The notes below the pieces were generated by a model. It saw only the letters and a program-made list of their open reading frames with translations, was not told where the DNA came from and searched no databases. Made by a program: the position numbers and the translations under genes. 29,166 nucleotides of DNA, taken from Apostichopus parvimensis. Lineage: Eukaryota; Echinodermata; Holothuroidea; Aspidochirotida; Stichopodidae. This document shows, one piece after another, positions 1-11,706 of the stretch. The stretch is taken from assembly GCA_000934455.1 (NCBI GenBank), contig KN889697.1, positions 28,142 through 57,307 on the forward strand, written 5' to 3'. The stretch's first letter is position 1; each line of letters opens with the position of its first letter.

Positions 1-68
1 TACATTATCATTAATAATGATTATACATTATCATTTATTGTATATCTGTTGTGTTTCCTACTTTTCAG
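1..68 (+). other. 3' end of last intron of the LHFPL2-like gene
   Basis: AT-rich sequence with an imperfect repeat (the 12-mer starting at 1 recurs at 23) ends in a pyrimidine tract and an AG at 67-68. The open frame through this stretch is an intron read-through. Confidence 0.8.
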
Positions 69-325
69 GTCTCTTGATGCTGCTGGGTATAATCCTTTAC
101 CCCTTTGGTTGGGGTAACGATGCCGTCAAGGAGCTCTGCAGGGAGAACGTTCAACCTTTCTTACCCAAAGGATGTGGAGTGGGATGGTCTTTCTTCCTCT
201 CCATCGGCGCTATCCTACTGACCTTCATCTGCTCCGTGCTCGGAGTCCAGGCGGAGTTTGCGACTGCGAGTGATAAGGTGGAAGAAAAGGTCATGCAGGA
301 TCGAAGAATAGTTTGCGTCCCGTAA
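69..325 (+). CDS. LHFPL2: LHFPL2-like tetraspan protein, terminal coding exon (partial gene)
   Basis: This is the last coding exon of an LHFPL-family (lipoma HMGIC fusion partner-like) four-transmembrane protein. It encodes 84 residues and a TAA stop. The acceptor AG is at 67-68 behind a pyrimidine-rich stretch; the exon begins with the last two bases of a split glycine codon, so the ATG at 17 is intronic and not a start. In order it shows the end of TM3 (LLMLLGIILYPFGW), a short extracellular loop with two cysteines (KELC and KGCGVGW), TM4 (about residues 41-62) and a cytoplasmic tail. The tail pattern QAEFATASDKVEE closely matches what I know of vertebrate LHFPL2 (QAE-ATSSDKV-E, ending in C plus two residues), which separates it from LHFPL3/4/5. 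The family are membrane proteins of the claudin-like tetraspan type; a specific function for LHFPL2 is poorly defined. Upstream exons lie outside the window. Confidence 0.93.
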
Positions 326-428
326 AGCTCATGAGTGAACTTGGACCCGAAAAGTAAAAATTGACAATATACTCTACCGTACAAGTGTACATTGGAACAA
401 AATAACGAACAAAGGCAACTTTTACATA

Positions 429-477
429 CTTTAATCAGGGAGCTGCTACTCTTAGAGTAGCAGCTCCCTGCTTTAAT
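429..477 (+). repeat. Perfect 16-bp hairpin flanked by 7-bp direct repeats
   Basis: Arms at 436-451 and 455-470 are exact reverse complements with a 3-nt TTA loop. CTTTAAT stands immediately on both sides (429-435 and 471-477). The structure sits about 110 bp after the LHFPL2-like stop codon, so it would be transcribed as a very stable stem-loop in the 3' UTR. Confidence 0.9.
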
Positions 478-1830
478 GGTTCTCTGTATGGTATTAATAT
501 TATGCCAAGGCTTCCTATCTAGTACATCCAAATATATAAATATGTATACAGTATATATATATATGTATTTGTTTTGTTTTGTTTTGTTTACTAAAGAAAT
601 TTTCTGTTATGGATGATACTGTACAGTGTAACTATGGTTGACCACATGTATATTTTGAATTGTGAAGTAATTAAAGGAGAAAAGATTTGGTAAGAAGTGT
701 CAAGTGGAATTTGGAACTTTGAGATTGACCCAAATTATCAAGGGACATTGCTTAGCAACCTAATAAACAACAACTTTGACTGTTTATGCTCATCCTCTAT
801 GTTGTCACAGAAGTTAAAATTACCAGTTAGTCTATAAAAATACTTTCAGTTAGCTTTTGATCACCAAATTACTTCCAGCTGCTGAGAATGTGTCAAGTTT
901 GAACAGGTGAAATTGTAATTGAGATAAATTTTGCACTTTGTGCCCAATTTCTGGAGGGTTGTTTTCACCATTATGAATCAACTGCTTCACATTTAATGTC
1001 CACGTGTGTGTTTCATTCAACCCCCTCCCACACCCCCCAACAAAAAAAAGGGGGTTGACGGTGAACGAAAATAATGTAGCAAACAGCAACAGAACAAATT
1101 TATAGAAATCACATTTGTTTTGTCCTTTGGAAAGGAAATAGCATCCAAGGAGCAATTAGACTAGCTTCCATGATGGGCTAGGATTCTTTTTCAACACACA
1201 AAAAAAATGACAAGTTTAAAATGTGTAAAAGTAAATGGAATACAAAGGCGTGTCATAGAGTGGCAAGACTGTATTTTGCAGTTTATTGCAGAGAAAATGA
1301 CAAAATGGATTTCAAGCCATCGTATATTTCATATTTCTAACTCTTACCCTCTCTCACTATCAAGAGACATTTTAAGGGATCTGTTTAGCTTTCATTTCAT
1401 TGTATTGTTTCTTGGTTTGTATTTTCGCCATGGAAACAGAAGACATATCCTGTGTCATTTGACAAGTGAAATATCAAAGCTTCTGCTGTACCGTATCTCA
1501 TAGGAAAACGGTTTGCTTTCCTAATCGCACAATTCACTTTTCTCCTTTTTTAAGTTCTTGAAGCAGGGTCCTTATTTCATTCGCTGAGTCAAGTGAGGCC
1601 GAAAGATTTCAAACTTGATCAAAAATGTAGAGAGGCTTTGTCATTATTATCTGGGAGCCACAAATATCTTTTCTTTCAAGGTTTATACATACATAGCTTT
1701 CGTTGTATCGTCATGTCTTTCATAGTATGTATAAGATGTCTTTTATTATAGTAGTTTTTTTTTCATTTGCATCATTCAAACTTATTGTTGGTTGTACAAA
1801 TGGCTGGATACCATATACTGTGCTTCCATG

Positions 1831-1841
1831 AATAAAATAAA
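1831..1841 (+). terminator. Poly(A) signal AATAAAATAAA
   Basis: Overlapping AATAAA hexamers lie about 1.5 kb downstream of the LHFPL2-like stop codon. They are the first strong canonical signal on this strand after the gene. Confidence 0.5.
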
Positions 1842-1855
1842 AAACAAATATTACA

Positions 1856-4800
1856 TTACCTATGTTGTGATACTGTATATCATTTAGGCCATGGTTTGAA
1901 TATTTTAGAATTTATATCAAAGTTCTAGCAATTTGTTGACTTTGAAGAAAAGATCACGACAAGGAGAGATTTAACACTGTTCTTTCTAGTTAGAGAAACA
2001 TGAACGAAACTCATGATACCAAGCTTACCAACATGCACTGGCCATCTTTAGCTTTATAAAGTTAGTGATACCTGGGTCAGAGGTCAAGTTGTTAATTTCA
2101 ATGTACCATTTCGGGGCCATGTTGCATTTTCTATGTTATTATTTTACTATCATGAAAAAGGTTGGCAATTAAGAGAGATTTGTTTTAACATATAAACTTG
2201 AAAGTCATGTATTATTATAAAGTACAGTAGGTATATTCCTTTAATGTGAACTTGCTAACATTTCAAACACCAAGGACTGCCTGGTTGATTTTGTGACAGG
2301 AATCGGCGGAAATTGAAACAAAGTTGGACAATCACTTTCACGTTTCAGTACTTGTTTCTACATAGCAATGATGTACTTTTGACAAAATGACCGTTGACTT
2401 TAAATATTACATACTATATGCCCAAAATATATACATATATATTTTTGTATTCTTACGTGAGCCACCAAATTTTGAAAGTTTCTGGTGCTTCTTTGTTATG
2501 AGAGGTAAATACTTTTTTTCGCCTCAAGAGGAAATCTAGATGTTAAATTTAACTACTGTAACTGTATATCACTTGGGTATCAAAATCATGGGAATGGTTC
2601 AATACCAGGTGGCAATTTTGAACTGTACAACCCCCCCCCCCCCCCCCTTTAGGAATGGATATTTTTCTTTTTACATGGTTAGATAGCAATAACAATTCTC
2701 TCTCTATATAATATACAGTACCTGCCCTATTCTTGGTAGGTGGTCCGTTGGTGGAAACTAGAAATGAATTATTGATTCAATATTGTGTAATTTTGAACAA
2801 TTGTGAAGGTGATTTGTTTACATATTATATGAAGAAATTTTAAATTATCATTTGTCCCATTGAAAGAGTATGTATGTTGGAGATATATGGTTTATTTATA
2901 TGGTATATATATATAGATATAAGGTATATGTTTATGGTTAGATATATATGTTATAGGCTCCCTAGAACGTACAAGGAGGTATTTATGTCAGGTTAGAAGA
3001 GGCCGATAATGAACCTTTGGACACAGCAATAAACCTAGATACCAGCATATACTGTATGTGCCAATTAAGTACAGACAGTTCATATAGTTTGAGACTGTAG
3101 TGGTTCTCTCACAGTTGACTATTGCTCCTCTCTTACCCCTCTCCTAAATACCCACTTCCCTTACCCCTACGGTGCACAACTAACTTGGTAAAGTTTTGTG
3201 TACTCAGTGTTGCAGTGATCAAACAATCTCCTTCGAAAATATGTAATACACACCTTCACTACAGTGTGTGTGTGTACCCTACTGTTGTACATAAATCTTG
3301 TAGTTTTGAGAAGCTGTTAGTGTGTATTACTTCTGTTGTAATCAGGTGAAAACTATCATTTAACCGTTTAACACTGCATAATCATGTTAAAAACTTTTAA
3401 TCTTAATATTTCTGATGAATTGATCATGAATATTGTAAACATAGGTTGCATGTTTACCCCCCCACCCCCGGGATATTATCTTGGTATGCCACCCCAGATT
3501 TAGAATGTGTCGTCCTAATGATGAAGAAACACACCATAGTACAGCGTATGTGATGATGGACCGTGATATAAGGAAAGGATAGGACAGGATGGTGGTTTAA
3601 GAATCTTGAGTCATATTTCCCAGGTGTTTTTATTTTGTCTGTTATTAAAGTTTAATCCAGCCTGATTTTTCTGCTGAAGTATATTTTTGACTGGCATTTA
3701 CCATCTTTATCTGTATTTACTTTAACATTGTTATTTCATTTCAGTAGTGAAACATTTGTCTGTGTACACTAATCTCACCGCAATAGTTACATTAAAAGAT
3801 CTGACCGAATTTCAATATTCTTCAAGATGTGTCACCATAGTTTGGTTTTATAAAGGAAGTTGGAATATGACTGACATGGATGAATTTAAGCCAAAAGCAA
3901 AAAACAAGCAAGAACTAAAGAAAATAAAAATAAAATAAAACAGACAGGCAGGCAGGCAGTAAGATAGATTTTAGTAAAGATTTAGTATTTATTTCAGAAC
4001 AGTAAAAAAAAATTTTATTGTAGACTTGGGACTTTTGTACAGCAGTTTGGAGTCTCTTAAAATACATTGCTTATAGCTGTACAAAGGTTAATGTGCAATA
4101 CAGACCTTCTACATGTAATACGAAATCAGTAATGTTAGAGATGGTTTTAATAGCTCCCTCCAGACTAGGGGCGTTGTCACAAAATGAAAAATGATATCTC
4201 CGTCATAGAAAAAAAAGGATACATAAATAAATAAAATTTGTTTGGGGGGATTTGTTGATCACAAAGATTTCTATAAGATAGACCAGCGACGATGGTCAGA
4301 GTCTGTTTCCTCGTAAATGTAGCAAAACAGTTTGTACAACATTTTATATTTCTATAAGAATTTGTGACATGATATTAAACCACAAACCAGTACAAGGTTC
4401 ATCCTTGGGATGTGATTCTATCATTACATACCTCAGTATGAAGGAACTCAAATGTCTATCGGGTAGGACGATCCTCTTTCTAACGGATATTATGATTCTC
4501 TCTTCCTGTGTTCAAATAGATGAAGCAGAGATGGTGATATGTCGTGGGCGATCGAATATCGTATCCTCTGGTATAATGGGTGTAAATGTTCAAATTATTG
4601 CAGGGCCTAATTGTCTAATAGCTCATTACATTCAAAGATGTTTGGTGGTGTTTGTTGTTTAAAAGGGAGGGGAGGGTACTTGAGGGACCAAACTCTTTTG
4701 GTAATTAAATTTGTTGGTAGAATTGACCTTTATAAAGGTGGAAGCATTGCAACCCACTTTTTTCTTTCTCATCCATTCAGTGCATATGAAAGGGGTATTG

Positions 4801-7317
4801 TTTGGTAAGTTAATTTGTCGAGGATATTTTTACTACAGTGAGAGGAGGACGGGGAGGGGGGGGGGGAGCTTTGAGTATTACCTTTTTCATTTAATTGTTC
4901 TTTTTGTGAGAAATGATACTGTTTGGTACCAAACAAACAAGTGTCATAGATTCTGAGAATTCTTGAGAAATCTGGACACGATGCAACATGCCAAAAACTA
5001 TATATATATATGTAAAATGTCACAATAGATTATAGAAAGAGAATTCATTCAATTACTCACTTCCTCTTAAAGTTGGCAACATCTTCCCCTGTTTCCTATT
5101 CCTTCATTGTGTTAGTGCCATTCACCAGCAAAGCTATTGTGGAAGGCAAAGAGTGGAAAGGCTATCATCGACACGAAATGGTTTATCATGTTAAACTATT
5201 CACCCCACGATCATCGATCGTTGTTTTCAGTTAAATCTATAAAAGCAGGAAACTATTATTCTGTGTGGAGTCATTTCCTGATAAACTAGAGATTAGATTG
5301 GGTAAATGGTTTTATGACAAGTCCTATTGTAACAGTGACACCCTTAAATAAACATTTTTGGTCATCTTGAGCAGATTAAGGGATGGCTTATCAGAGATAA
5401 TGTAAACTGAAAAGCTCTGAGTTTGCATCATTAAGGGATGGAGTGTTCAACATTTTTGCTAATTAAGGGGGAATTAATTGAGTCCTTCTGGTGCCTGCCC
5501 TGTCTGAAGTGAAACCAGTACTTGGCTTATGGCCAAGGAATACAAGCAGGGCAGGTCAGTGAGGTTGCGATGTAGACATACCTTATACTCAGCCTAATGA
5601 CTAATTTGTTCAAACCTAAAGGATAGTATATCCACATTGCCTTGCCTAGAGCCTAATATACATTGTAAACCTTTAACCATGGACTGGTGGCCCCCAGAGA
5701 GATAACAGTCAGTAGGATAAACAAGCATTTTCCACTCAGACACTCACCCCAACCCTCTCTCCTAATCCCCCTCCCCCTCTCTCTTGTCCATTCTCTTATG
5801 TTCTGAACACCACATGTAAAAAAAATATATAAAACTCATACTTTTTTATATTTCACATGTCCTTATAAATTTGTGTCCAAATATGATACCAAAGTGAATC
5901 AAGTAACATCGTTGTCCTTCCCTATGCTTTTGTCTCTTAACATTTTTAATGCACTAGTATTCCTATACAGGGAATGTACACATGGTGGTGAGTGAAGTTT
6001 CCCATGACTCAACAAAGTATGATTTAACTAGTTCCACATAGATGATCATCAGCAAAAGATGCCGTAACAGGTGTAGAGCAGAGTAGCAATAAACAAATAA
6101 AAAACCAGTGCTGAAATATTTTAGATCAATTGTTAGTTCCTTGTAGGAAAGATTAACGCCCATTGTTGCAAGTTGTAAAGGAGGGTAGGGGGTATGATAG
6201 ATCTTCAGTGAGATTTGGAGGACTTCCTCACCCCCCCCCCCTGGTAACATTCCCCGGTAACATTTTACATGAGAGTACATTTACACATGTGGTCCTATGT
6301 TAGGTCCATCAGAAATGAATCCCACTGCCTTCTAGGGAGACAATCATTTTTGTGTTCTTGAGATATCTTTATCTTACTTCATATGATAAATCTGTAGTCT
6401 TGTGGGTTAACTAGGCTCTCTTCAGACTTCAGATGTGAATGGAAGGACAGCCATTCAGTATGGATTAAGAATGGGGTGTTCTAATTGTTCTGGTCTTCCA
6501 TTAGCCTGAGAGTTCAATTTTCTCTTTCCAAAGTGTTCTTCTGCCATGCCAAAAAGTCAACATTTACAAACAATACTTTGATATAAACAGCAAAAAGAAA
6601 GCTGGTTTGAAATCATGTTAACAATTTTTTTTTTTTTATAAGAAACATTTTGTGAACTGAGTGGTAAGCAGAAGAATGGTTTCTACTCTATTTTTTTCTG
6701 AATGTATATATTAAACTGAAATATCTGTAAATTTGTAATTAAAATGTTCATATATCTTATTTACAAACAGTTTTATGTATTTCCATTGTTTTCTCACATG
6801 TGTGTGCTGTACATATTTGTCAAAATATTTTCCAATGTTCATAGGTTATGTTATTAATATTTGTTTAAAGGTACATACTGATAACTTTGTTGTGTTTAGC
6901 AGTAATAAGAGAGAAAGTAGGCTTTTATTGATAATTTAGCTCTGAAATATGCTGTTGAACTTTGTAGCAGTGCAATTGGTACTTTTTTTTCACATAAAGG
7001 CATACTCTCTTTGTAAGCATCAATAGTAAATAAATCAGCCATTGAAAATACTGTAACCTACTTTTCATATTTTTGCCACTCTCTGTGATTCAATTAATCT
7101 CTTCCTTCTGCATACTAACGGGTAGTATATAACTCAATGTTACTGTCCCTCTGTGTACATCACAGAAAGAGGGGGGAGGGGGTGTGGTTAGCTTTTAGTT
7201 TGTCCACAGATTTTTGGTCACTTGCAGTAGGCTGGTTGGTATTTCCATATCATCAAGCTAGTGTGTTGCATATGAAATGTTCCCCAGATTGTAAAAACAA
7301 GAATAGGAAGGTTGACA
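1856..7317. other. Non-coding stretch, no gene recognised
   Basis: AT-rich DNA with stop codons in every frame. I found no exon with convincing splice sites. It holds simple-sequence tracts: C at 2631-2647, a short CAGG-type run at about 3940-3958, TA-rich runs near 2880-2950 and 5001-5010, a G run at about 4857-4867 and a C run at about 6231-6241. Open frames here are short and compositionally driven. Confidence 0.6.
2631..2647. repeat. 17-bp poly-C tract
   Basis: An uninterrupted run of C; one of many C/G homopolymers in the window. Confidence 0.95.
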
Positions 7318-7900
7318 AATGTCATACTTGGCATGTGGTCCCTATTGTTTTTGTGACGGTCAAAGGCTACTGGTCAGCAGAGGTCAAAATTCTTGGAAGC
7401 TCTATGTCTCAATAATCATAACTAGGAGAAAGTATACCAGGCAAGAAGCATGAAGGATTGGCCTTAAGTTATGTGACAAGTCAGCAGGGTTTATTTCGCT
7501 GCTCCTTACTTCCTGTTGACTTCTAGCCCCAGGAAGATCAATAGGGGATATCGACCCCTGTGTCAACAACTTCGCCAGACAGTAATTGAAGGCATGTAAA
7601 CACGATAAATCAAAAAGTTAATAGTGGATTAACTTCATACTTAGCATGTGGATCCATCTTATTGAGTACAAAAAGCCTATTGTTTTCTATGAAGTTCAAT
7701 GGTCATTTGGAGTCAACAAAAGTCATAGTCTGAAAATTTTGTGAACACAATGACTCAAAGTACATTTTTGTTGAACTTCATACATGGTATGCATATTCAT
7801 CTTGTTGAGTACAAGAACCCTATCGAAATTGGTAGAGGTCAAAGGTCACATGAGGTCAACAGGCACCAAAGTCTGTAAACCTTTTAAACATGATAACTCT
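7318..7900 (+). repeat. Degenerate tandem repeat, about 143-bp unit, with AGGTCA half-sites
   Basis: A segment beginning ACTTCATAC at 7632 recurs at 7775 (143 bp on), followed in both by CATCTT-TTGAGTACAA and a CCTAT block. A more diverged copy starts near 7318 (TCATACTTGGCATGTGG). Each unit ends in a GGTCAA-rich block followed by a segment like GTAAACACGATAA. The best preserved block at 7836-7858 reads AGGTCA-A-AGGTCA, then a third AGGTCA four bases later. This looks like an old, decayed tandem or dispersed repeat, not a gene. Confidence 0.7.
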
Positions 7901-8093
7901 AACATTAAAGCTACAATTAATCTGTGAATTCTCGAATGCTATGATGACCTTTTGATGAGCATAGTTTGGTCAAATTCTGTTCAGTTTAGTTCTGTGAAGG
8001 GGTTCTATTTGGTCTTCAACATACATACCTGGCATCCAGGTAATGAACTCTACCCTTGATTTAAACATGCACTTAAACCTCCTATCAGTTTTT

Positions 8094-8154
8094 ACCCTGT
8101 GAGCTACAAGGAGTCAACAGGTTATATCAAATAGGCAAAACTAGCTCACAGGGT
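8094..8154. repeat. 13-bp perfect inverted repeat with 35-nt spacer
   Basis: Arm ACCCTGTGAGCTA at 8094-8106 is matched by its exact reverse complement at 8142-8154. Flanking T and A runs extend the pairing imperfectly. No target-site duplication is apparent. It may be a foldback element remnant or an RNA hairpin. Confidence 0.8.
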
Positions 8155-8713
8155 CAAAAGGTTCTCTCAAAATTGGCCATTTTCTCACAAATATTTCACA
8201 GTGTATAAACAATGTCATGTAACTCTCAACAATTATTTAAGGGATTTGCTAGCTCGAAATTGGTTAAATGTGTCTATACTTCACATAGGAAGATTGTTCT
8301 TTCTTGATGTTGAAATATTTTGGTTTAAATTCTATACTGTAAAGTTCTTATGAGTGAATGACATGGTTGATGCCCATATTTGATTGTTACAAATCTTTTC
8401 TGGTTGTCACCTATTCTTGGACAAATTGAACCCACTTGCTCTACATTAGTCTGATAGTTATTTTGAATTCTGCGCAAATTGTAAGGCAAGATATCACAAA
8501 GCTAACTGGCTTTCTGGTTAAAGATAGGGTCACTGCCCCTCGAGTACTCCTCGTATATTTAACGATCTTAACTTCTTGAAAAGGAAGGGACCTTAAAACT
8601 TCTTCACTTTCTTTGAGGAAACTTTCCAGCTTTCTGATCTCGTATAAGAAGCATCGGTAACGTTTATATTTTTTCATTAAAACGAAAGTAACCAGAAATA
8701 ATTCACCGCTGCT

Positions 8714-9402
8714 CTTGGAATAACGAACTGTGAAAAGTGACGTCGCTTTAATAGCATTATTTTGGCTCGTAGTAAACAATAACACAAACACGGTACCACA
8801 TACTCACGCAACGGACAAAATCCTGGTAACTCTATCAACCAGAATAGCCTGCATATCCGGTTTCCTCGTGAAACGCGTCCAGGATTAATAGGCGGCGTCC
8901 GTTCATTTCATATGGGTAGGGAATCAATTGCAGAAGGACAAAGACAGAAAAATGTGGAGAAAGGAGGTGGAAGAGAGCAACCGTACGAGACGAGGGGTTA
9001 CAGAGGGGAAAACAAGGGGGATCGAGGGGGGGGGGGGCAGAGGAAAGGTTAGTCATGTCCTTCTTGAATGTTAAGCCCATGGGGTTGAATGGTGCGAAGG
9101 CGTTGCATCCAGTTTCTCTACGCTGGTTCGTACTAGGTACTGTCGGGTTGGGAAGGTTAAAATGTTCTCCAACCGGGATCTCAGTCTTCATGGTGTTGAC
9201 TGTGGATCTGTGACCATAGAACCGCACCTTGAGGGTGTTTTTTTCTTGAAATGTATTTTTTTTAAATCTCTGGTTCATGAACTAAACTGTTTGCATCTCT
9301 GTTCATCTCCTCACAGTCCATGTGGGTTCTCTTTTACTCACAGTCTTCTCTACTTCTGTTTGCCAGCGCAGGGGCTAAAATGTTTAATTGTTACTCCATG
9401 AA
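8714..9402. repeat. Tandem module, copy A
   Basis: First copy of a module repeated at 9417-9903. The block 8714-8910 aligns almost without gaps to 9417-9613 (constant 703-bp offset); it shares TGACGTCGCTTTAATA and ATAGGCGGCGTCC. The block 9265-9402 aligns to 9758-9903 (shared TCTCTGGTT-ATGAACTAAAC). Copy A carries about 210 bp more between the two blocks, including a G-run. Identity by eye is roughly 70-75 percent. No protein family was recognised in either copy. Confidence 0.75.
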
Positions 9403-9416
9403 ATTATTCAGTCAAT

Positions 9417-9903
9417 CTTGAAAGAACGAACGATGGAATATGACGTCGCTTTAATATCATTATGTTAGCTCGTAATGAACATGCACACGAACACCGAATG
9501 TACATCACACACACAACGATCAAAATCCCGATAGCTCCATTATCACAAAAACCTGTATATTCAGTTTCCTCTTGAACGCATTCAGGAGTAATAGGCGGCG
9601 TCCTTTCATTTCAAATTATCGTACAGTCGACCTTAGAAACGGTACTGCCTTCGGTCATCACAAAGTTTCAAATCACTAGAGCTATTTAAAGAACTGAGAT
9701 ATTCTTATGGTCCCTACAGTTACCCATTTCCCCTTATGCTGACGTTTATTGTAAGACAATCTCTGGTTAATGAACTAAACTGTTTATCTATTTCTTCAAG
9801 TTCTGTTTATCTCCTCACAGCCCAGCTGTGATCTCTTTAACTCACAAAGTCCTCTCTTCTTGTTGCCAACCCAGAGGCTAAAATGTAAAATAATTACGCC
9901 CTG
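9417..9903. repeat. Tandem module, copy B
   Basis: Second copy of the module at 8714-9402, in the same order and orientation. Its internal spacer (9614-9757) is shorter. The conserved TGACGTCG has the core of a CREB/ATF-type site, but a single site in a repeat is not evidence of regulation. Confidence 0.75.
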
Positions 9904-10825
9904 ATCAGTGAATATCACAGGGCCGTGGTCTACAGTCCGCCCCCCCCCTCCCTCCGTGGTTCGATCATGATGCAGGTCCCTAGCATATTCCTTGCAGCAG
10001 GTCTAGGATAAGGCCGTACTGATAAGGCCGTAATGATAAGTACTTTTTCTCGATATATTTTCGTAGTAATTATGAAAGTTTATATCTCGGCGACACCGAA
10101 CTTTTCTTTCACAAGGTACAATGAAGATGTTAGAATTTACTTCAATAGATTTAATTCTTATTTTAATATATATAGATCGTAACAATAACATTAAATGTCG
10201 GAAGGAGATCGAAACTGGTGACCTTTCTCAAATGCAAGAGGAAAAGGAGCAGATCCCGATCCTCAAAAGAAATCCTATTCTATTTTATCTTCGCCTTCTT
10301 CCTCTTTAGTTTTTTATTTGTTTGGCCCCCAAATATCTGTCAAGCCCCCTAAACAATTGTCAGGATACCTTTTTAACCATGCTTTCCCCCTAGAACAGCA
10401 TCAGACCCCTATTAACGACAGAGGTCTAGCTAAGTGATTAAACGTGACTAAAATACATCTTACGGTTACTACCGTCACCAACTTTCATCTAGTCGAGTAT
10501 TAGATAAAGATCGGAGTATTAAGAGCAACATCGTTCATATATTCATCCCCTTCATGCTCCCTAGAATTGCCTGCTCAATCACATCCAAGAAACGATTGTC
10601 AATCTACTGATTTAATCACGAGAACAGTACTGTTCAGGAGGCTGCCGAAGTTTAAAGATGTTCCCGAATAGCGTCCTCTACTTGCAAAGTTTGGCGCACA
10701 TACACAAGTAAGTTTAAGAGATATGCAAAGGGCGACCTCATCCGGGGAAGTTTGCTTTCACTGGGCGGATCCAATTATCAGTTATCAGTAAGCGCGTATT
10801 TTGCGAGACAACCGTGGGAAGGGGA

Positions 10826-10860
<35 letters not shown>

Positions 10861-11377
10861 GAGGAGAACGAGAATGAAAGCTGAAAATATAGCTCTGAAA
10901 TGAAAAGATTTACTACATAATTTATGTGTACCAATTTGAAATCATATGAGGGAAAGTTGAGAATAACATCATAGGTAATTCTGTTGGGTGTAAATTGTTC
11001 TCAAGTTAAAGCTCAATTTGATTCTGAATTTGTCACCAAGCTGCTTTCTTAACATTTGAAAGGAGAACTAAAGTACATAAAAATATTTTCAGTTTACTAC
11101 TACCACAGTTGTACCAGGAAGGATGGAATATGGAAATAATCATCAATGAATTCCAAAATAAGAAATAAGTTTGACTTTGTGGATCACAGAACTTGCTGCA
11201 CTGAATTGAATGTATGTTATGCTCACCATTAAGTAGCAGTTGAATGATTGCCTGCACACAGGTCTCTGAATATTGAGTGGTATCTAGTTATGTTGCTCAT
11301 GTCTGTATATATTACTTGTTACATTGCAGTTTTAAATCATAATTCAATGTGGCAAATAAATGAGCATCAGTGCTACA
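9904..11377. other. Non-coding stretch, no gene recognised
   Basis: Apart from the poly-G tract at 10828-10858 and a C-rich run near 9940-9955, I see no repeat family, RNA gene or convincing exon here. Confidence 0.5.
10828..10858. repeat. 31-bp poly-G tract
   Basis: An uninterrupted run of G. Its assembled length is probably unreliable. As G-rich single strand it could form quadruplex structures. Confidence 0.95.
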
Positions 11378-11706
11378 TTATAATAACAATAATAATAATA
11401 ATTATAATCATAATAATCAGCAGTTAGTTTTACGATGCTTAAGCGACAACTAATGTGGCAAAAACCCGCAAAGGCTTATAGATTACAACTTACACGTCGG
11501 GTGGCTTCCAATTCTACATTTTAACTCATATTTGGAATCTTTTCAATTTAGAAAGTCATTTCAGATGGGAAATCCATAGATTGCTCTTGAATGAAAAACC
11601 AACCTTACTATGACCCGGCCGGGTATCGAACCCAGAACCTCCCGATTACTTAACCTCATTATAAATTAACCAATTAATTCATCACTCTCATTACCACTCA
11701 ATGAGC
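11378..11706 (-). mobile_element. tRNA-derived SINE with ATT-rich tail
   Basis: Read on the minus strand, a perfect B box GGTTCGATACC (plus 11622-11632) sits in a foldable T-arm: stem CTGGG/CCCGG around a 7-nt loop. Upstream (toward 11706) a decayed A-box-like segment contains GAGTGGTAATGAG; the extra spacing suggests an insertion. Downstream comes about 200 bp of body, and the element ends in an ATT/ATA triplet run at about 11378-11420, as many SINEs do. No clear target-site duplication was found. Confidence 0.65.

Larger units (their letters stand above)
326..1855 (+). other. Probable 3' UTR of the LHFPL2-like gene
   Basis: No coding potential is recognised between the stop codon and the first strong AATAAA cluster at 1831. 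The length, about 1.5 kb, is ordinary for an animal 3' UTR. It contains the hairpin at 436-470, a TA-rich run near 548-565 and a short run of GTTTT repeats at about 568-588. The exact cleavage point cannot be read from sequence, and a later signal could be used. Confidence 0.55.

Noticed and set aside
17..68. ATG-initiated N-terminal extension of the LHFPL2-like exon
   Set aside because: It runs through an intron; the acceptor AG at 67-68 and the family alignment start right after it.
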